DNA from: Streptomyces erythrochromogenes
GTDB taxonomy: Bacteria; Actinomycetota; Actinomycetes; Streptomycetales; Streptomycetaceae
Assembly: GCF_036170895.1 (NCBI RefSeq)
Contig: NZ_CP108036.1
Span: 5,011,001-5,075,000 of the forward strand
Reading direction: 5' to 3'
DNA: 64,000 bases
Made by a program: the position numbers and the translations under genes. Position 1 is the stretch's first letter; every line of letters begins with the position of its first letter. A model generated the notes under the pieces. It worked only from the letters and a program-made list of their open reading frames with translations. It was not told the DNA's origin and did no database searches. Of the stretch, positions 53,344-62,806 are shown piece by piece.

Positions 53344-54714
53344 GTGGCCGCAGATCTTTCGAACATCGTCAAGGCGTATGACGTGCGTGGCGTTGTGCCG
53401 GACGAGTGGGACGAGTCGCTGGCGGAGCTGTTCGGTGGTGCTTTCGTCGAGGTCGTGGGTGGTTCGGCGATCGTGGTGGGGCATGACATGCGTCCTTCGT
53501 CGCCGGGTTTGTCGGCGGCGTTCGCGCGGGGTGCGGCGGCGCGTGGTGTGGATGTGACGTTGATCGGTCTGTGTTCGACGGATCAGCTGTATTACGCGTC
53601 GGGTTCGATGGGTCTGCCGGGTGCGATGTTCACGGCGTCGCACAATCCTGCGCAGTACAACGGGATCAAGATGTGTCGTGCGGGTGCGGCTCCGGTGGGT
53701 CAGGACACGGGTCTGTCGCAGATCCGGGTGCTGGTGGAGGGGTGGCTGGACCATGGCGCGCCGGAGGTTCCGGTGGGGACGGTGCCGGGGACGGTGACGG
53801 AGCAGGATTCCCTGAAGGGTTATGCGGAGCACCTGCGTTCTCTGGTGGACCTGGCGTCGATCCGTCCGCTGAAGGTCGTCGTGGACGCGGGCAACGGGAT
53901 GGGTGGTCACACCGTTCCGACGGTGTTCGAGGGCCTGCCGCTGGATGTCACCGAGATGTACTTCGAGCTGGACGGTACGTTCCCGAACCACGAGGCGAAT
54001 CCGCTCGATCCGAAGAACATCGTGGATCTGCAGGCGCGGGTGCTGGCGGAGGGCGCGGATCTGGGGATCGCCTTCGACGGGGACGCGGACCGCTGTTTCA
54101 TTGTGGACGAGCGCGGTATCGGGGTGTCGCCGTCGGCGATCACGGCGTTGGTGGCGTCGCGTGAGCTGGCGCGCAACGGTGGGTCGGGCACGGTGATCCA
54201 CAACCTGATCACCTCGATGTCGGTGCCGGAGGTCGTGCGTGAGAACGGCGGCACCCCGGTCCGGACGCGGGTGGGCCACTCCTTCATCAAGGAGGAGATG
54301 GCGAGGACGGGTGCGATCTTCGGTGGTGAGCACTCGGCGCACTACTACTTCAAGGACTTCTGGAACGCGGACACGGGCATGCTCGCCGCGCTCCATGTTC
54401 TGGCGGCGCTGGGCGGCCAGGACGGGCCCCTCTCTGCACTGGTGGCCTCCTACGACCGGTACGAGGGTTCGGGGGAGATCAACTCCACGGTCGCGGACCA
54501 GGCGGGTCGTCTGGCGGCGGTGCGGGAGACCTTCGGCGGCCGTGAGGGCGTGGGCCTGGACGAGCTGGACGGTCTGACGGTGACGGGCGAGGGCTGGTGG
54601 TTCAACGTGCGTGCGTCGAACACCGAGCCGCTGCTGCGCCTGAACGTCGAGGCCCGTGACGCGGACACCCTGGCCCGGGTCCGTGACGAGGCCCTCGCCC
54701 TCATCCGCGCCTGA
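53344..54714 (+). CDS. manB: phosphomannomutase/phosphoglucomutase
   Basis: A 456-aa alpha-D-phosphohexomutase interconverting mannose-6-P and mannose-1-P (possibly glucose too), supplying GDP-mannose synthesis. Motifs are in order: KAYDVRGVVPD near residue 10, GHDMRPSS near 45, the phosphoserine loop TASHNPAQYNGIK near 100, the metal loop DGDADRC near 245, GGEHSAHYYF near 323 and RASNTEPLLRLN near 420. AGGAGGG precedes GTG 53344. Codon use is odd: from about 53380 to 54560 third positions are dominated by G and T (GGT, CGT, TCG, GTG), unlike the C-ending codons of all neighbours; the last 150 bases look normal again. Confidence 0.95.
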   Translation: MAADLSNIVKAYDVRGVVPDEWDESLAELFGGAFVEVVGGSAIVVGHDMRPSSPGLSAAFARGAAARGVDVTLIGLCSTDQLYYASGSMGLPGAMFTASHNPAQYNGIKMCRAGAAPVGQDTGLSQIRVLVEGWLDHGAPEVPVGTVPGTVTEQDSLKGYAEHLRSLVDLASIRPLKVVVDAGNGMGGHTVPTVFEGLPLDVTEMYFELDGTFPNHEANPLDPKNIVDLQARVLAEGADLGIAFDGDADRCFIVDERGIGVSPSAITALVASRELARNGGSGTVIHNLITSMSVPEVVRENGGTPVRTRVGHSFIKEEMARTGAIFGGEHSAHYYFKDFWNADTGMLAALHVLAALGGQDGPLSALVASYDRYEGSGEINSTVADQAGRLAAVRETFGGREGVGLDELDGLTVTGEGWWFNVRASNTEPLLRLNVEARDADTLARVRDEALALIRA

Positions 54715-54785
54715 CCGTCCCGGTCCTGAGGGGGCTGGGCCATTCCAGCCCCTTCGGCCTGCACTTTCCGGCACGGGCCCGCAAA

Positions 54786-54840
54786 ACCAGCCTCGCCGGC
54801 GTTTGAGGCGCGGGGTGTGGGGCGGAGCCCCACGAGCCCC
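54786..54840 (+). repeat. intergenic hairpin repeat, copy 3
   Basis: Third copy of the CCAGCC..CGCCGGCGTTTGAGG element, between manB and the Trm112-like gene. The stem is GTGGGGC (54817-54823) with GCCCCAC (54827-54833) around GGA; both arms differ from copy 2 but still pair. Confidence 0.75.
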
Positions 54841-54942
54841 GGCGCAGCCGGGTCCCACCCCCGCCCGCCCCAAGCCGCATCGGCGCAGCCCCGGCGGTAC
54901 GCTGACCACGCCATACCCGCATCCCCGAAGGGAACCCACCCC

Positions 54943-55125
54943 ATGCCGCTCGAAGCCGGCCTCCTGCAGATCCTCGCCTGCCCCGCCTGCCACGCGCCCC
55001 TCGAGGACAAGTCGGCCGACGAGACCCCCGAGCTGCTCTGCACCGGCCAGGACTGCGGTCTCGCCTACCCGGTCCGCGACGGCATCCCGGTCCTCCTCGT
55101 GGACGAGGCCCGCCGCCCCGCCTGA
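54943..55125 (+). CDS. Trm112-like zinc-ribbon protein
   Basis: A 60-aa protein of the Trm112/UPF0434 type. Two cysteine pairs (ACPACHAP near residue 13 and LLCTGQDCGLAYPV near 33) would hold zinc, and DGIPVLLVDEA is the characteristic end. In eukaryotes Trm112 activates methyltransferases; in bacteria the partner is usually unknown. AAGGGA precedes ATG 54943. It is between manB and the SIS isomerase in the mannose block, an order shared with other actinobacteria. Confidence 0.88.
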   Translation: MPLEAGLLQILACPACHAPLEDKSADETPELLCTGQDCGLAYPVRDGIPVLLVDEARRPA

Positions 55126-55195
55126 CCCGCACCACCGAAGAACACACCGCATCACGCGCAGACAGGTTCCCGTCACCCAACAGCCGGAGGCCGCC

Positions 55196-56329
55196 ATGCT
55201 CGACGAGTCGCTCCTCGACGCACCGGACGATCTCGCCCGCGTCGACCGACGGGGCCTGCTCCGCGGCGCGGCCGAGGCCGGGGCCAGAGTCCGTACCGCG
55301 GCCCGGCACGCGAGCGAGGCGGGCATCGCCACCCTGCGCCCCGACGGCCGGCCGCGCGCGGTCCTGATCGCCGGGCCCGGCACCGCCGCCACGGGCGTCG
55401 CCGACCTGCTCGGCGCCCTCGCGGGCGCCTCCGCGCCGGTGATCCGGCTCGACCCCACCGGGGTCGCCCACGCCTCCGGGGCACTGCGCTGGGCCCTGCC
55501 CGGCTGGGCCGGGTCCGTCGACCTGCTGCTCGTGGCCACCACCGACGGCACCGAGCCCGGGCTCGCCGTGCTCGCCGAGCAGGCCTACCGGCGCGGCTGC
55601 ACCGTCGTCGCCGTCGCCCCCGAACGCTCACCGCTGAGCGAGGCGGTGGACGGCGCGCACGGGCTCCTCGTACCGATGGCCAAGGCCCCGTACCAGGAGT
55701 TCGACGAGTCCGCAGCCGCGGGCCCGGGCGCCCTGTGGGCCCTGCTGACGCCCCTGCTGCTGCTGCTCGACAAGGTCGGCCTGATCACCGCGGCCCCCGA
55801 CACCCTCCAACTCGTCGCCGACCGGCTCGACCGGACGGCCGAACGCTGTGGGCCCGCGATCGCCACCTACTCCAACCCGGCCAAGACCCTCGCCGCCGAG
55901 CTGGCGGACTCGCTGCCGCTCATCTGGAGCGAGGGCACCGGTGCCGGCCCCGCCGGCCGCCGCTTCGCCGCCACCCTCGCCGAGCTCGCCGGCCGCCCCG
56001 CACTGGCCGCCGCGCTCCCCGAGGCACTGCCCGCCCACGGCGTCCTGCTCGCCGGCGACTTCGCCGCCGGCGCCGACCCCGACGACTTCTTCCGCGACCG
56101 GGTCGAAGAGCCGCAGGCCCTCCGCGCCCGCGTCGTCCTGCTGCGCGACCGGCCGGCCGGCGGCCTCACCGCCGCCCCCGCCGCACGCGAGCTCGCCCTC
56201 AGCCACGACACGGCCATCAGCGAGCTCGAACCGGAGGAAGGCGCCGAGCTGGAACAGCTCGCCGAACTGCTCGCCGTCACGGATTTCGCCACCGCCTACC
56301 TGGCGTTGGCCTCCGGGGGACACAGCTGA
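55196..56329 (+). CDS. SIS domain phosphosugar isomerase (bacterial PGI/PMI-like)
   Basis: A 377-aa cytoplasmic protein. The order resembles bifunctional phosphoglucose/phosphomannose isomerases: a first SIS domain (about 50-190; VLIAGPGTAATGVADLL, LLLVATTDGTEPG, VVAVAPERSP) and a C-terminal PGI-like domain (about 200-370; CGPAIATYSNPAKTLAAEL, LPLIWSEG). The glycine loop is present, but the catalytic glutamate and histidine cannot be placed with confidence, so activity is uncertain. It sits between manB and manA, which suggests a role in hexose-phosphate supply. ATG 55196 has GGAGG about 5 nt upstream. Confidence 0.82.
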   Translation: MLDESLLDAPDDLARVDRRGLLRGAAEAGARVRTAARHASEAGIATLRPDGRPRAVLIAGPGTAATGVADLLGALAGASAPVIRLDPTGVAHASGALRWALPGWAGSVDLLLVATTDGTEPGLAVLAEQAYRRGCTVVAVAPERSPLSEAVDGAHGLLVPMAKAPYQEFDESAAAGPGALWALLTPLLLLLDKVGLITAAPDTLQLVADRLDRTAERCGPAIATYSNPAKTLAAELADSLPLIWSEGTGAGPAGRRFAATLAELAGRPALAAALPEALPAHGVLLAGDFAAGADPDDFFRDRVEEPQALRARVVLLRDRPAGGLTAAPAARELALSHDTAISELEPEEGAELEQLAELLAVTDFATAYLALASGGHS

Positions 56330-56369
56330 GACCCGCGCACGTAGCCCGGATCTATCCAGGAAGACGACG

Positions 56370-57530
56370 ATGGACCGCCTGACCAACACGATCCGCCCCT
56401 ACGCCTGGGGATCCCCCACGGCCCTGCCCGCGCTCCTCGGTGTCGAACCCACCGGTGAGCCCCAGGCCGAGCTGTGGATGGGAGCCCACCCGGGCGCCCC
56501 GTCCCGCGTCGACCGCGGTGCCGGCGTCAGGACGCTCGCGGAGGTCATCGCCGCCGACCCCGAGGGGGAGCTAGGCGCCGCCACCGTGGCCAAGTTCGGC
56601 CCCAGGCTGCCGTTCCTCTTCAAGATCCTCGCCGCCGGCGCCCCGCTGTCCCTCCAGGTCCACCCCGACCTGGCCCAGGCGAAGGCGGGGTTCGAGGCCG
56701 AGGAGCGGCGCGGGATCCCGATCGACGCGGCCCACCGCAACTACAAGGACCCCAACCACAAGCCCGAGATGATCTGCGCGATCACGACGTTCGACGGGCT
56801 GTGCGGCTTCCGCTCCCCGCAGGCGTCCGCGGACCTCTTCGAGGGGCTGGGCGTCAACTCCCTCAAGCCGTACGCCGACCTGCTGCGCGCCCACCCCGAA
56901 GAGGCCGCGCTGCGCGAGGTGCTGACCGCCGTACTGAGCGCGGACCGCGAGCAGATGGCCCGTACGGTCGCCGAGACCGCGGCCGCCGCCGAACGCCTGG
57001 GCGGCGAGTACGCCACTTACGCCGCCCTGGTCCACGAGTACCCGGGGGACCCCGGCGTCATCGCGGCCATGCTGCTCAACCACGTCCGACTCCAGCCCGG
57101 CGAGGCGCTGTTCCTCGGCGCGGGCGTCCCGCACGCCTACTTCGACGGCCTCGGCGTCGAACTGCTGGCCAACTCGGACAACGTGCTGCGCGCCGGGCTC
57201 ACGCCCAAGCACGTGGACGTGCCCGAGCTGCTGAAGATCGTGCGGTTCGAGCCGAGCGACCCGACCGTCATGCGGCCCGAGGGCGACGGCGGCGAGGAGG
57301 TCTACGAGGCCCCCATCGACGAGTTCCGGCTCTCCCGCTTCCTCCTCGCGCCCGGCGGCGCCCCGCACGTGCTCCCGGACGGCGCCCCGCAGATCCTGCT
57401 CTGCACGGCCGGCTCCGTACGGGCCGGCGAACTGGCGCTCTCGCCCGGCGGATCGGCCTTCGTACCGGCGGGCGAAAAGGTCGAACTATCCGGAAACGGC
57501 ACTGTCTTCCGGGCCACCGTGGTCGTCTGA
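56370..57530 (+). CDS. manA: mannose-6-phosphate isomerase, class I
   Basis: A 386-aa zinc cupin converting fructose-6-P to mannose-6-P, the entry to GDP-mannose. Zinc ligands are the Gln and His in LQVHPD near residue 98, the Glu in HKPEMICA near 135 and the His in GVPHAYFDGLGVELLANSDNV near 260; the arginine in VLRAGLTPKHVD follows. Length is typical for type I. It starts 40 bases after the SIS isomerase, with CAGGAAGAC upstream of ATG 56370. With manB and the 28351 pyrophosphorylase it completes fructose-6-P to GDP-mannose. Confidence 0.95.
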   Translation: MDRLTNTIRPYAWGSPTALPALLGVEPTGEPQAELWMGAHPGAPSRVDRGAGVRTLAEVIAADPEGELGAATVAKFGPRLPFLFKILAAGAPLSLQVHPDLAQAKAGFEAEERRGIPIDAAHRNYKDPNHKPEMICAITTFDGLCGFRSPQASADLFEGLGVNSLKPYADLLRAHPEEAALREVLTAVLSADREQMARTVAETAAAAERLGGEYATYAALVHEYPGDPGVIAAMLLNHVRLQPGEALFLGAGVPHAYFDGLGVELLANSDNVLRAGLTPKHVDVPELLKIVRFEPSDPTVMRPEGDGGEEVYEAPIDEFRLSRFLLAPGGAPHVLPDGAPQILLCTAGSVRAGELALSPGGSAFVPAGEKVELSGNGTVFRATVVV

Positions 57531-57602
57531 GGCGGCGTCCGGCCCGGGGGCTGCAACAATGTGCGGCCGTAGTCACTGGCCCAGGAAGGACACCCTGCAC
57601 CC

Positions 57603-58526
57603 ATGAGCGCGTCGGGCGGTACCAAGGCGATCGTGGCGGCCCTTGCCGCCAACCTCGCCATCGCTGTAGCCAAATTCGTGGCGTTCCTCTTCAGCGGCTC
57701 GTCGTCGATGCTCGCGGAAAGCGTCCACTCGGTGGCCGACTCCGGGAACCAGGGCCTGCTCCTCCTCGGAGGCAAGAAGGCCCAGCGGGAGGCGACGCCG
57801 CAGCACCCCTTCGGGTACGGGCGCGAGCGTTACATCTACGCATTCCTCGTCTCCATCGTGCTCTTCACCGTCGGTGGCATGTTCGCCATCTACGAGGGCT
57901 ACGAGAAGATCCACGAACCGCACCCGATCGAGGCCTGGTACTGGCCGGTCGGCGTCCTGGTCTTCGCGATCATCGCCGAGTCCTTCTCCTTCCGCACCGC
58001 GATCAAGGAGTCGAACGAGATCCGCGGCACGCTGTCGTGGACCCAGTTCGTGAGGCGGGCCAAGGCCCCCGAACTGCCCGTCGTGCTGCTGGAGGACCTC
58101 GGCGCGCTCGTCGGCCTGGTCCTGGCGCTGGCCGGCGTCGGCCTCGCCCTGCTGACCGGCAACGGCGTCTGGGACGGCATCGGCACCCTGTGCATCGGCG
58201 TCCTGCTCATCGCCATCGCGATCGTCCTGGCCGCGGAGACCAAGTCCCTGCTGCTCGGTGAGGCCGCCGGCGTCGAAGAGGTCGAGAAGATCAAGGCCGC
58301 GGTCGTCGACGGGGACGTCGTCACCCGCGTCATCCACATGCGCACCCTGCACCTCGGCCCCGAGGAGCTGCTGGTCGCCGCCAAGATCGCCGTCGAGGGC
58401 AACGACACCGCGACCGAGGTGGCGGACGCGATCAACGCCGCCGAGGCCCGCATCCGCGAGGCGGTCCCGATCGCCCGGGTGATCTACCTGGAGCCGGACA
58501 TCTACCGTCCCGAGGCCGCCAAGTAG
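57603..58526 (+). CDS. cation diffusion facilitator family transporter
   Basis: A 307-aa inner-membrane metal/proton antiporter, probably exporting Zn2+ or a similar ion. Six helices lie in residues 12-220. SSMLAESVHSVADSGNQ in helix 2 has the His and Asp of the transport site, and VVLLEDLGALVGL in helix 5 has an acidic residue, though the usual second HxxxD is ED-x-G here. The C-terminal cytoplasmic domain (about 220-307) is the ferredoxin-like dimer domain. GGAAGGA precedes ATG 57603. It converges on the signal-peptidase-like gene across a 15-bp-stem terminator. Confidence 0.92.
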   Translation: MSASGGTKAIVAALAANLAIAVAKFVAFLFSGSSSMLAESVHSVADSGNQGLLLLGGKKAQREATPQHPFGYGRERYIYAFLVSIVLFTVGGMFAIYEGYEKIHEPHPIEAWYWPVGVLVFAIIAESFSFRTAIKESNEIRGTLSWTQFVRRAKAPELPVVLLEDLGALVGLVLALAGVGLALLTGNGVWDGIGTLCIGVLLIAIAIVLAAETKSLLLGEAAGVEEVEKIKAAVVDGDVVTRVIHMRTLHLGPEELLVAAKIAVEGNDTATEVADAINAAEARIREAVPIARVIYLEPDIYRPEAAK

Positions 58527-58550
58527 TCCCGTACGCCCCGCACGTACATG

Positions 58551-58590
58551 CCGAAGGCCCCCGCGAGCAGCAGCCCGCGGGGGCCTTCGG
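58551..58590. terminator. bidirectional hairpin terminator
   Basis: A perfect 15-bp stem (58551-58565 with 58576-58590) around a 10-base loop between converging genes. Confidence 0.9.
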
Positions 58591-58604
58591 AGTGTGCGGG
58601 ACGG

Positions 58605-59291
58605 CTACGGTGCGTCCACCTGCGTGGTTCCCCAGACGGGCCCCTGTGCCTCGGCCGGCCTGCGCCTGCGCGCCACGAGCGAGGCGATCCCCAGCCCGAG
58701 CCCCGTGAGCAGGAGTCCGGCCCCCGCCAACGAGATCAGACTGAGGGCGATCACCAGCGGAGCCGCCTCGTCGAGGCCGGCATCGATCCCGGTCACTGCG
58801 GACACCGGCAGCGTTCCCGCCCGGGTCTCCGGGTGGAACCGGGAGTCCGCCGAGTTGCCGCGGTTGTCGCCCAGTACGAACATCCGGCCCTGCGGCACCG
58901 AGACGGCGAAACTCACCCCGCCGGCCCCGGGGTCGCCGTCGCGCACGTACGGCTCGTCGAGCGGCTTCCCGTTGAGGGTCAGCGTCCGGTCGCCCATCGC
59001 GTAGGAGATGTGGTCCCCGCCCAAGGCCACGACGCGTCCGATGAACGGGCCGTCGAGTCCCCAGTCGGCCGGGTCGTAGGTGATCACGTCACCGTGGCGG
59101 ACCTCGCCCGGGTTCCTTTCCATCGCGAGCACTTCTCCGACGGGGACCGTGGGCAGCATGCCCTCGCCGAACTGCTTCACGGGGGTGAACCGGCCGAACA
59201 TGTACGCGTACGGTCCGGCGGCCAGCGCCACGCCCAGCACCAGCAGGGCTATCGCCCAGATCCCCCGTCTCCGCCCGGGCCTGCGTGCCAT
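58605..59291 (-). CDS. signal-peptidase-I-like (S26) membrane protein lacking both catalytic residues
   Basis: A 228-aa protein with the layout of signal peptidase I: N-terminal helix (about 10-30), an extracytoplasmic beta domain, then a second helix (about 180-205) and a basic tail. The boxes are recognisable: the serine box reads FGEGMLPTVPVGE where SxSMxPT is expected, so Gly stands for the nucleophilic Ser; the lysine box reads FIGRVVALGGD where (K)RVxxxPGD is expected, so Gly stands for the general-base Lys. VLGDNRGNSADSR is intact. The frame is open and codon use normal. It is thus probably a non-catalytic homologue. ATG 59291 follows GTGGGGGA. Confidence 0.82.
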   Translation of the reverse strand: MARRPGRRRGIWAIALLVLGVALAAGPYAYMFGRFTPVKQFGEGMLPTVPVGEVLAMERNPGEVRHGDVITYDPADWGLDGPFIGRVVALGGDHISYAMGDRTLTLNGKPLDEPYVRDGDPGAGGVSFAVSVPQGRMFVLGDNRGNSADSRFHPETRAGTLPVSAVTGIDAGLDEAAPLVIALSLISLAGAGLLLTGLGLGIASLVARRRRPAEAQGPVWGTTQVDAP

Positions 59292-61032
<1,741 letters not shown>

Positions 61033-61035
<3 letters not shown>

Positions 61036-61100
61036 TCAGCCCCCTGATCAACCGCGGACGGACCTGAAGCAGGCCCCCGGCACCCGTGCCGGGGGCCTGC
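61033..61100 (+). terminator. ahcY terminator region with two hairpins
   Basis: TGATCAG-CCCC-CTGATCA (61033-61050) starts at the stop codon, and a perfect 14-bp stem (61069-61082 with 61087-61100, loop CCCG) follows. The second is the stronger terminator. Confidence 0.85.
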
Positions 61101-61133
61101 CCCGTATCCCCGATCCGAAGAAGTGTGCGCACC

Positions 61134-61754
61134 ATGCCCCGCGGCCGTTACTCACTCCACGACCCGCACGACCACGCCCCCCTCGGCGAGGAGCACTTCC
61201 ACTGCGCCCCCGGCCCCTCGGGCTGGCGCTACGTCTCCCAGCTGACCGCCCCGGACGGCGAACACCGCGGTTCCGTCGACCTCGCGATCGACGAACTCGG
61301 CCGCCCGATCCGCCTGGAGGTCAACGCCGCGAGCTGGCAGGTGCGCGGAGCCGCCCTCGACGGCGTCACCTGGGTCCGCACCGACCCCACCGGCACCGAG
61401 GCCACCGAGGGCAACATCGCCGCCCCCGGCTTCACCGGCACCTCCCCGGCCTTCCTCGTCGCCACGGCCCGCCTGCTGCGGCTGACCCCCGGCGCACCCG
61501 CCACGCGCGTCCGGCTGCTCGCCCTCACCGACCCGGTGCTGGCCCCGCGTACGGTCGACCAGGCCTGGGCGCTGGTGGCCCGTGAGGAACACCCGACGGA
61601 CAGCGGCCCGCTCCTGGTGGACGAGTACCGGGTCACCGCCCTGGACACGGGCGAGGTCCACACGGTCCACATCGCCGGCGACGTTGTCCTCTCGGCCCCC
61701 GGCATCGAACTGGAACACCTGGAGACCCCGCCCTCGGCCTTCGAGGAGCAGTGA
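61134..61754 (+). CDS. hypothetical protein downstream of ahcY
   Basis: A 206-aa soluble protein I do not recognise. It has no signal peptide or membrane helix. The N-terminus is histidine-rich (YSLHDPHDHAPLGEEHFHC), then comes a beta-rich region with GSVDLAIDELGRPIRLEVNAASWQVRG and GVTWVRTD, resembling a putative lipid- or glycan-modifying beta-barrel fold, but I assign no function. ATG 61134 has GAAGAAG upstream. It follows the ahcY terminator by 33 bases and converges on the RDD gene, whose stop is 10 bases away. Confidence 0.75.
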   Translation: MPRGRYSLHDPHDHAPLGEEHFHCAPGPSGWRYVSQLTAPDGEHRGSVDLAIDELGRPIRLEVNAASWQVRGAALDGVTWVRTDPTGTEATEGNIAAPGFTGTSPAFLVATARLLRLTPGAPATRVRLLALTDPVLAPRTVDQAWALVAREEHPTDSGPLLVDEYRVTALDTGEVHTVHIAGDVVLSAPGIELEHLETPPSAFEEQ

Positions 61755-61764
61755 CCCCTCACCC

Positions 61765-62697
61765 TCAGGCGGGCGGAGCGAACCCGCCGGCGCGCGGAGC
61801 CTGCGCGGGCGCGGGGGCGAGGTACGGGGCCGGGGCAGGGGCCGGCGCCGTGGTCGGCACCGGCCCGAAGCCGGACGCGACCGGCGGTACGGGCGCGACG
61901 GGTGCGGCGTGTGTGGCGTGTGCGGGGGGAGAGGCCCCGGCGGCGGCAGTGGCGCGGAAGGCCCGGGCGGCATCGCGCGACTGGCGTTCGTGGACCACGG
62001 CCATCAGATAGGCAGCGGCCGGCACCCCCGCCGGCGGCGGCGCCCCCGTACGCGCCACGAGATCGTCCGCGAGTCGCGCCGCCATCGCCGCACCCACCTG
62101 CGGATCCAGCTGGTTCATGCGCGTCAGGTACTGGCGGATCGCCAGCCACAGCCCGTCCGGCACGGCGGACAGGTCCAGCTGCGTGAACCGCCCGGCCAAC
62201 CACGGCGGCGGCGCCGGCACCGGCATCACCCGCGCTCCCGGCACCCTCTCCCGGACCACCAGGGTCCCCGCGAAGACGTCTCCGAGCCGCCGCCCGCGCA
62301 CCGACACCAGCGAGGCGATGGCCGCCACCGTGCCGAAGGTCAGCAACAGCTCCACGACCCCGAGGGCCCCGCGCACCAGCGCGTGCCGGAACCGGATGGG
62401 CCCGCCGTCGTCGCGCACCACCCGCAGCCCGCAGGCGAGCTTGCCCAGGGAGCGCCCGTGGGACAGGGTCTCCACCGCGATCGGGATTCCGACCAGCAGC
62501 AACAGGAAGCTCGCCACCGCGATGGCGGCCTGGGCGGCCGGATCCAGCGAGGCCGTCGCGAGGGTCAGCCCGACCCCGATGAGGACGTACGCGGTGACGT
62601 AGAGGGTCAGGTCCAGGAGGATCGCCAGCGCACGGCTCGGCAGTCTCGCCGGCCGCAGCCCCAGGACGACCGCGTCCCCCGTCACCAGATCGCTCAC
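61765..62697 (-). CDS. RDD family membrane protein
   Basis: A 310-aa membrane protein. The RDD domain (about 15-145) has the signature residues: R and D in PSRALAILLDLTLYVTAYVL, then GRSLGKLACGLRVVRDDG and RGRRLGDVFAGTLVV. Three or four helices are visible. The C-terminal 130 residues are cytoplasmic and become Ala/Pro-rich (PAPAPAPYLAPAPAQAPRA). RDD proteins have been linked to ion transport but most are uncharacterised. GTG 62697 is preferred because AGAGG lies 7 nt upstream; ATG 62712 is also possible. It is divergent from the SpoIIM-like gene, a frequent RDD partner. Confidence 0.88.
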   Translation of the reverse strand: MSDLVTGDAVVLGLRPARLPSRALAILLDLTLYVTAYVLIGVGLTLATASLDPAAQAAIAVASFLLLLVGIPIAVETLSHGRSLGKLACGLRVVRDDGGPIRFRHALVRGALGVVELLLTFGTVAAIASLVSVRGRRLGDVFAGTLVVRERVPGARVMPVPAPPPWLAGRFTQLDLSAVPDGLWLAIRQYLTRMNQLDPQVGAAMAARLADDLVARTGAPPPAGVPAAAYLMAVVHERQSRDAARAFRATAAAGASPPAHATHAAPVAPVPPVASGFGPVPTTAPAPAPAPYLAPAPAQAPRAGGFAPPA

Positions 62698-62806
62698 CGC
62701 AGCACCTCTCATGTGACCTGCTCCGCCCCTACTGCATCAAGTCTGCCAAGCTGACCACACTAGGAATAGGCAGCGGCCAGGGGACCTGGGCAGGGGAGCG
62801 CACCGG

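Noticed and set aside
53329..55551. A 740-codon antisense frame across manB, DUF-rich in Arg/His/Thr.
   Set aside because: It results from manB's unusual G/T third positions, which remove stops on the other strand. No ribosome site or protein motif.
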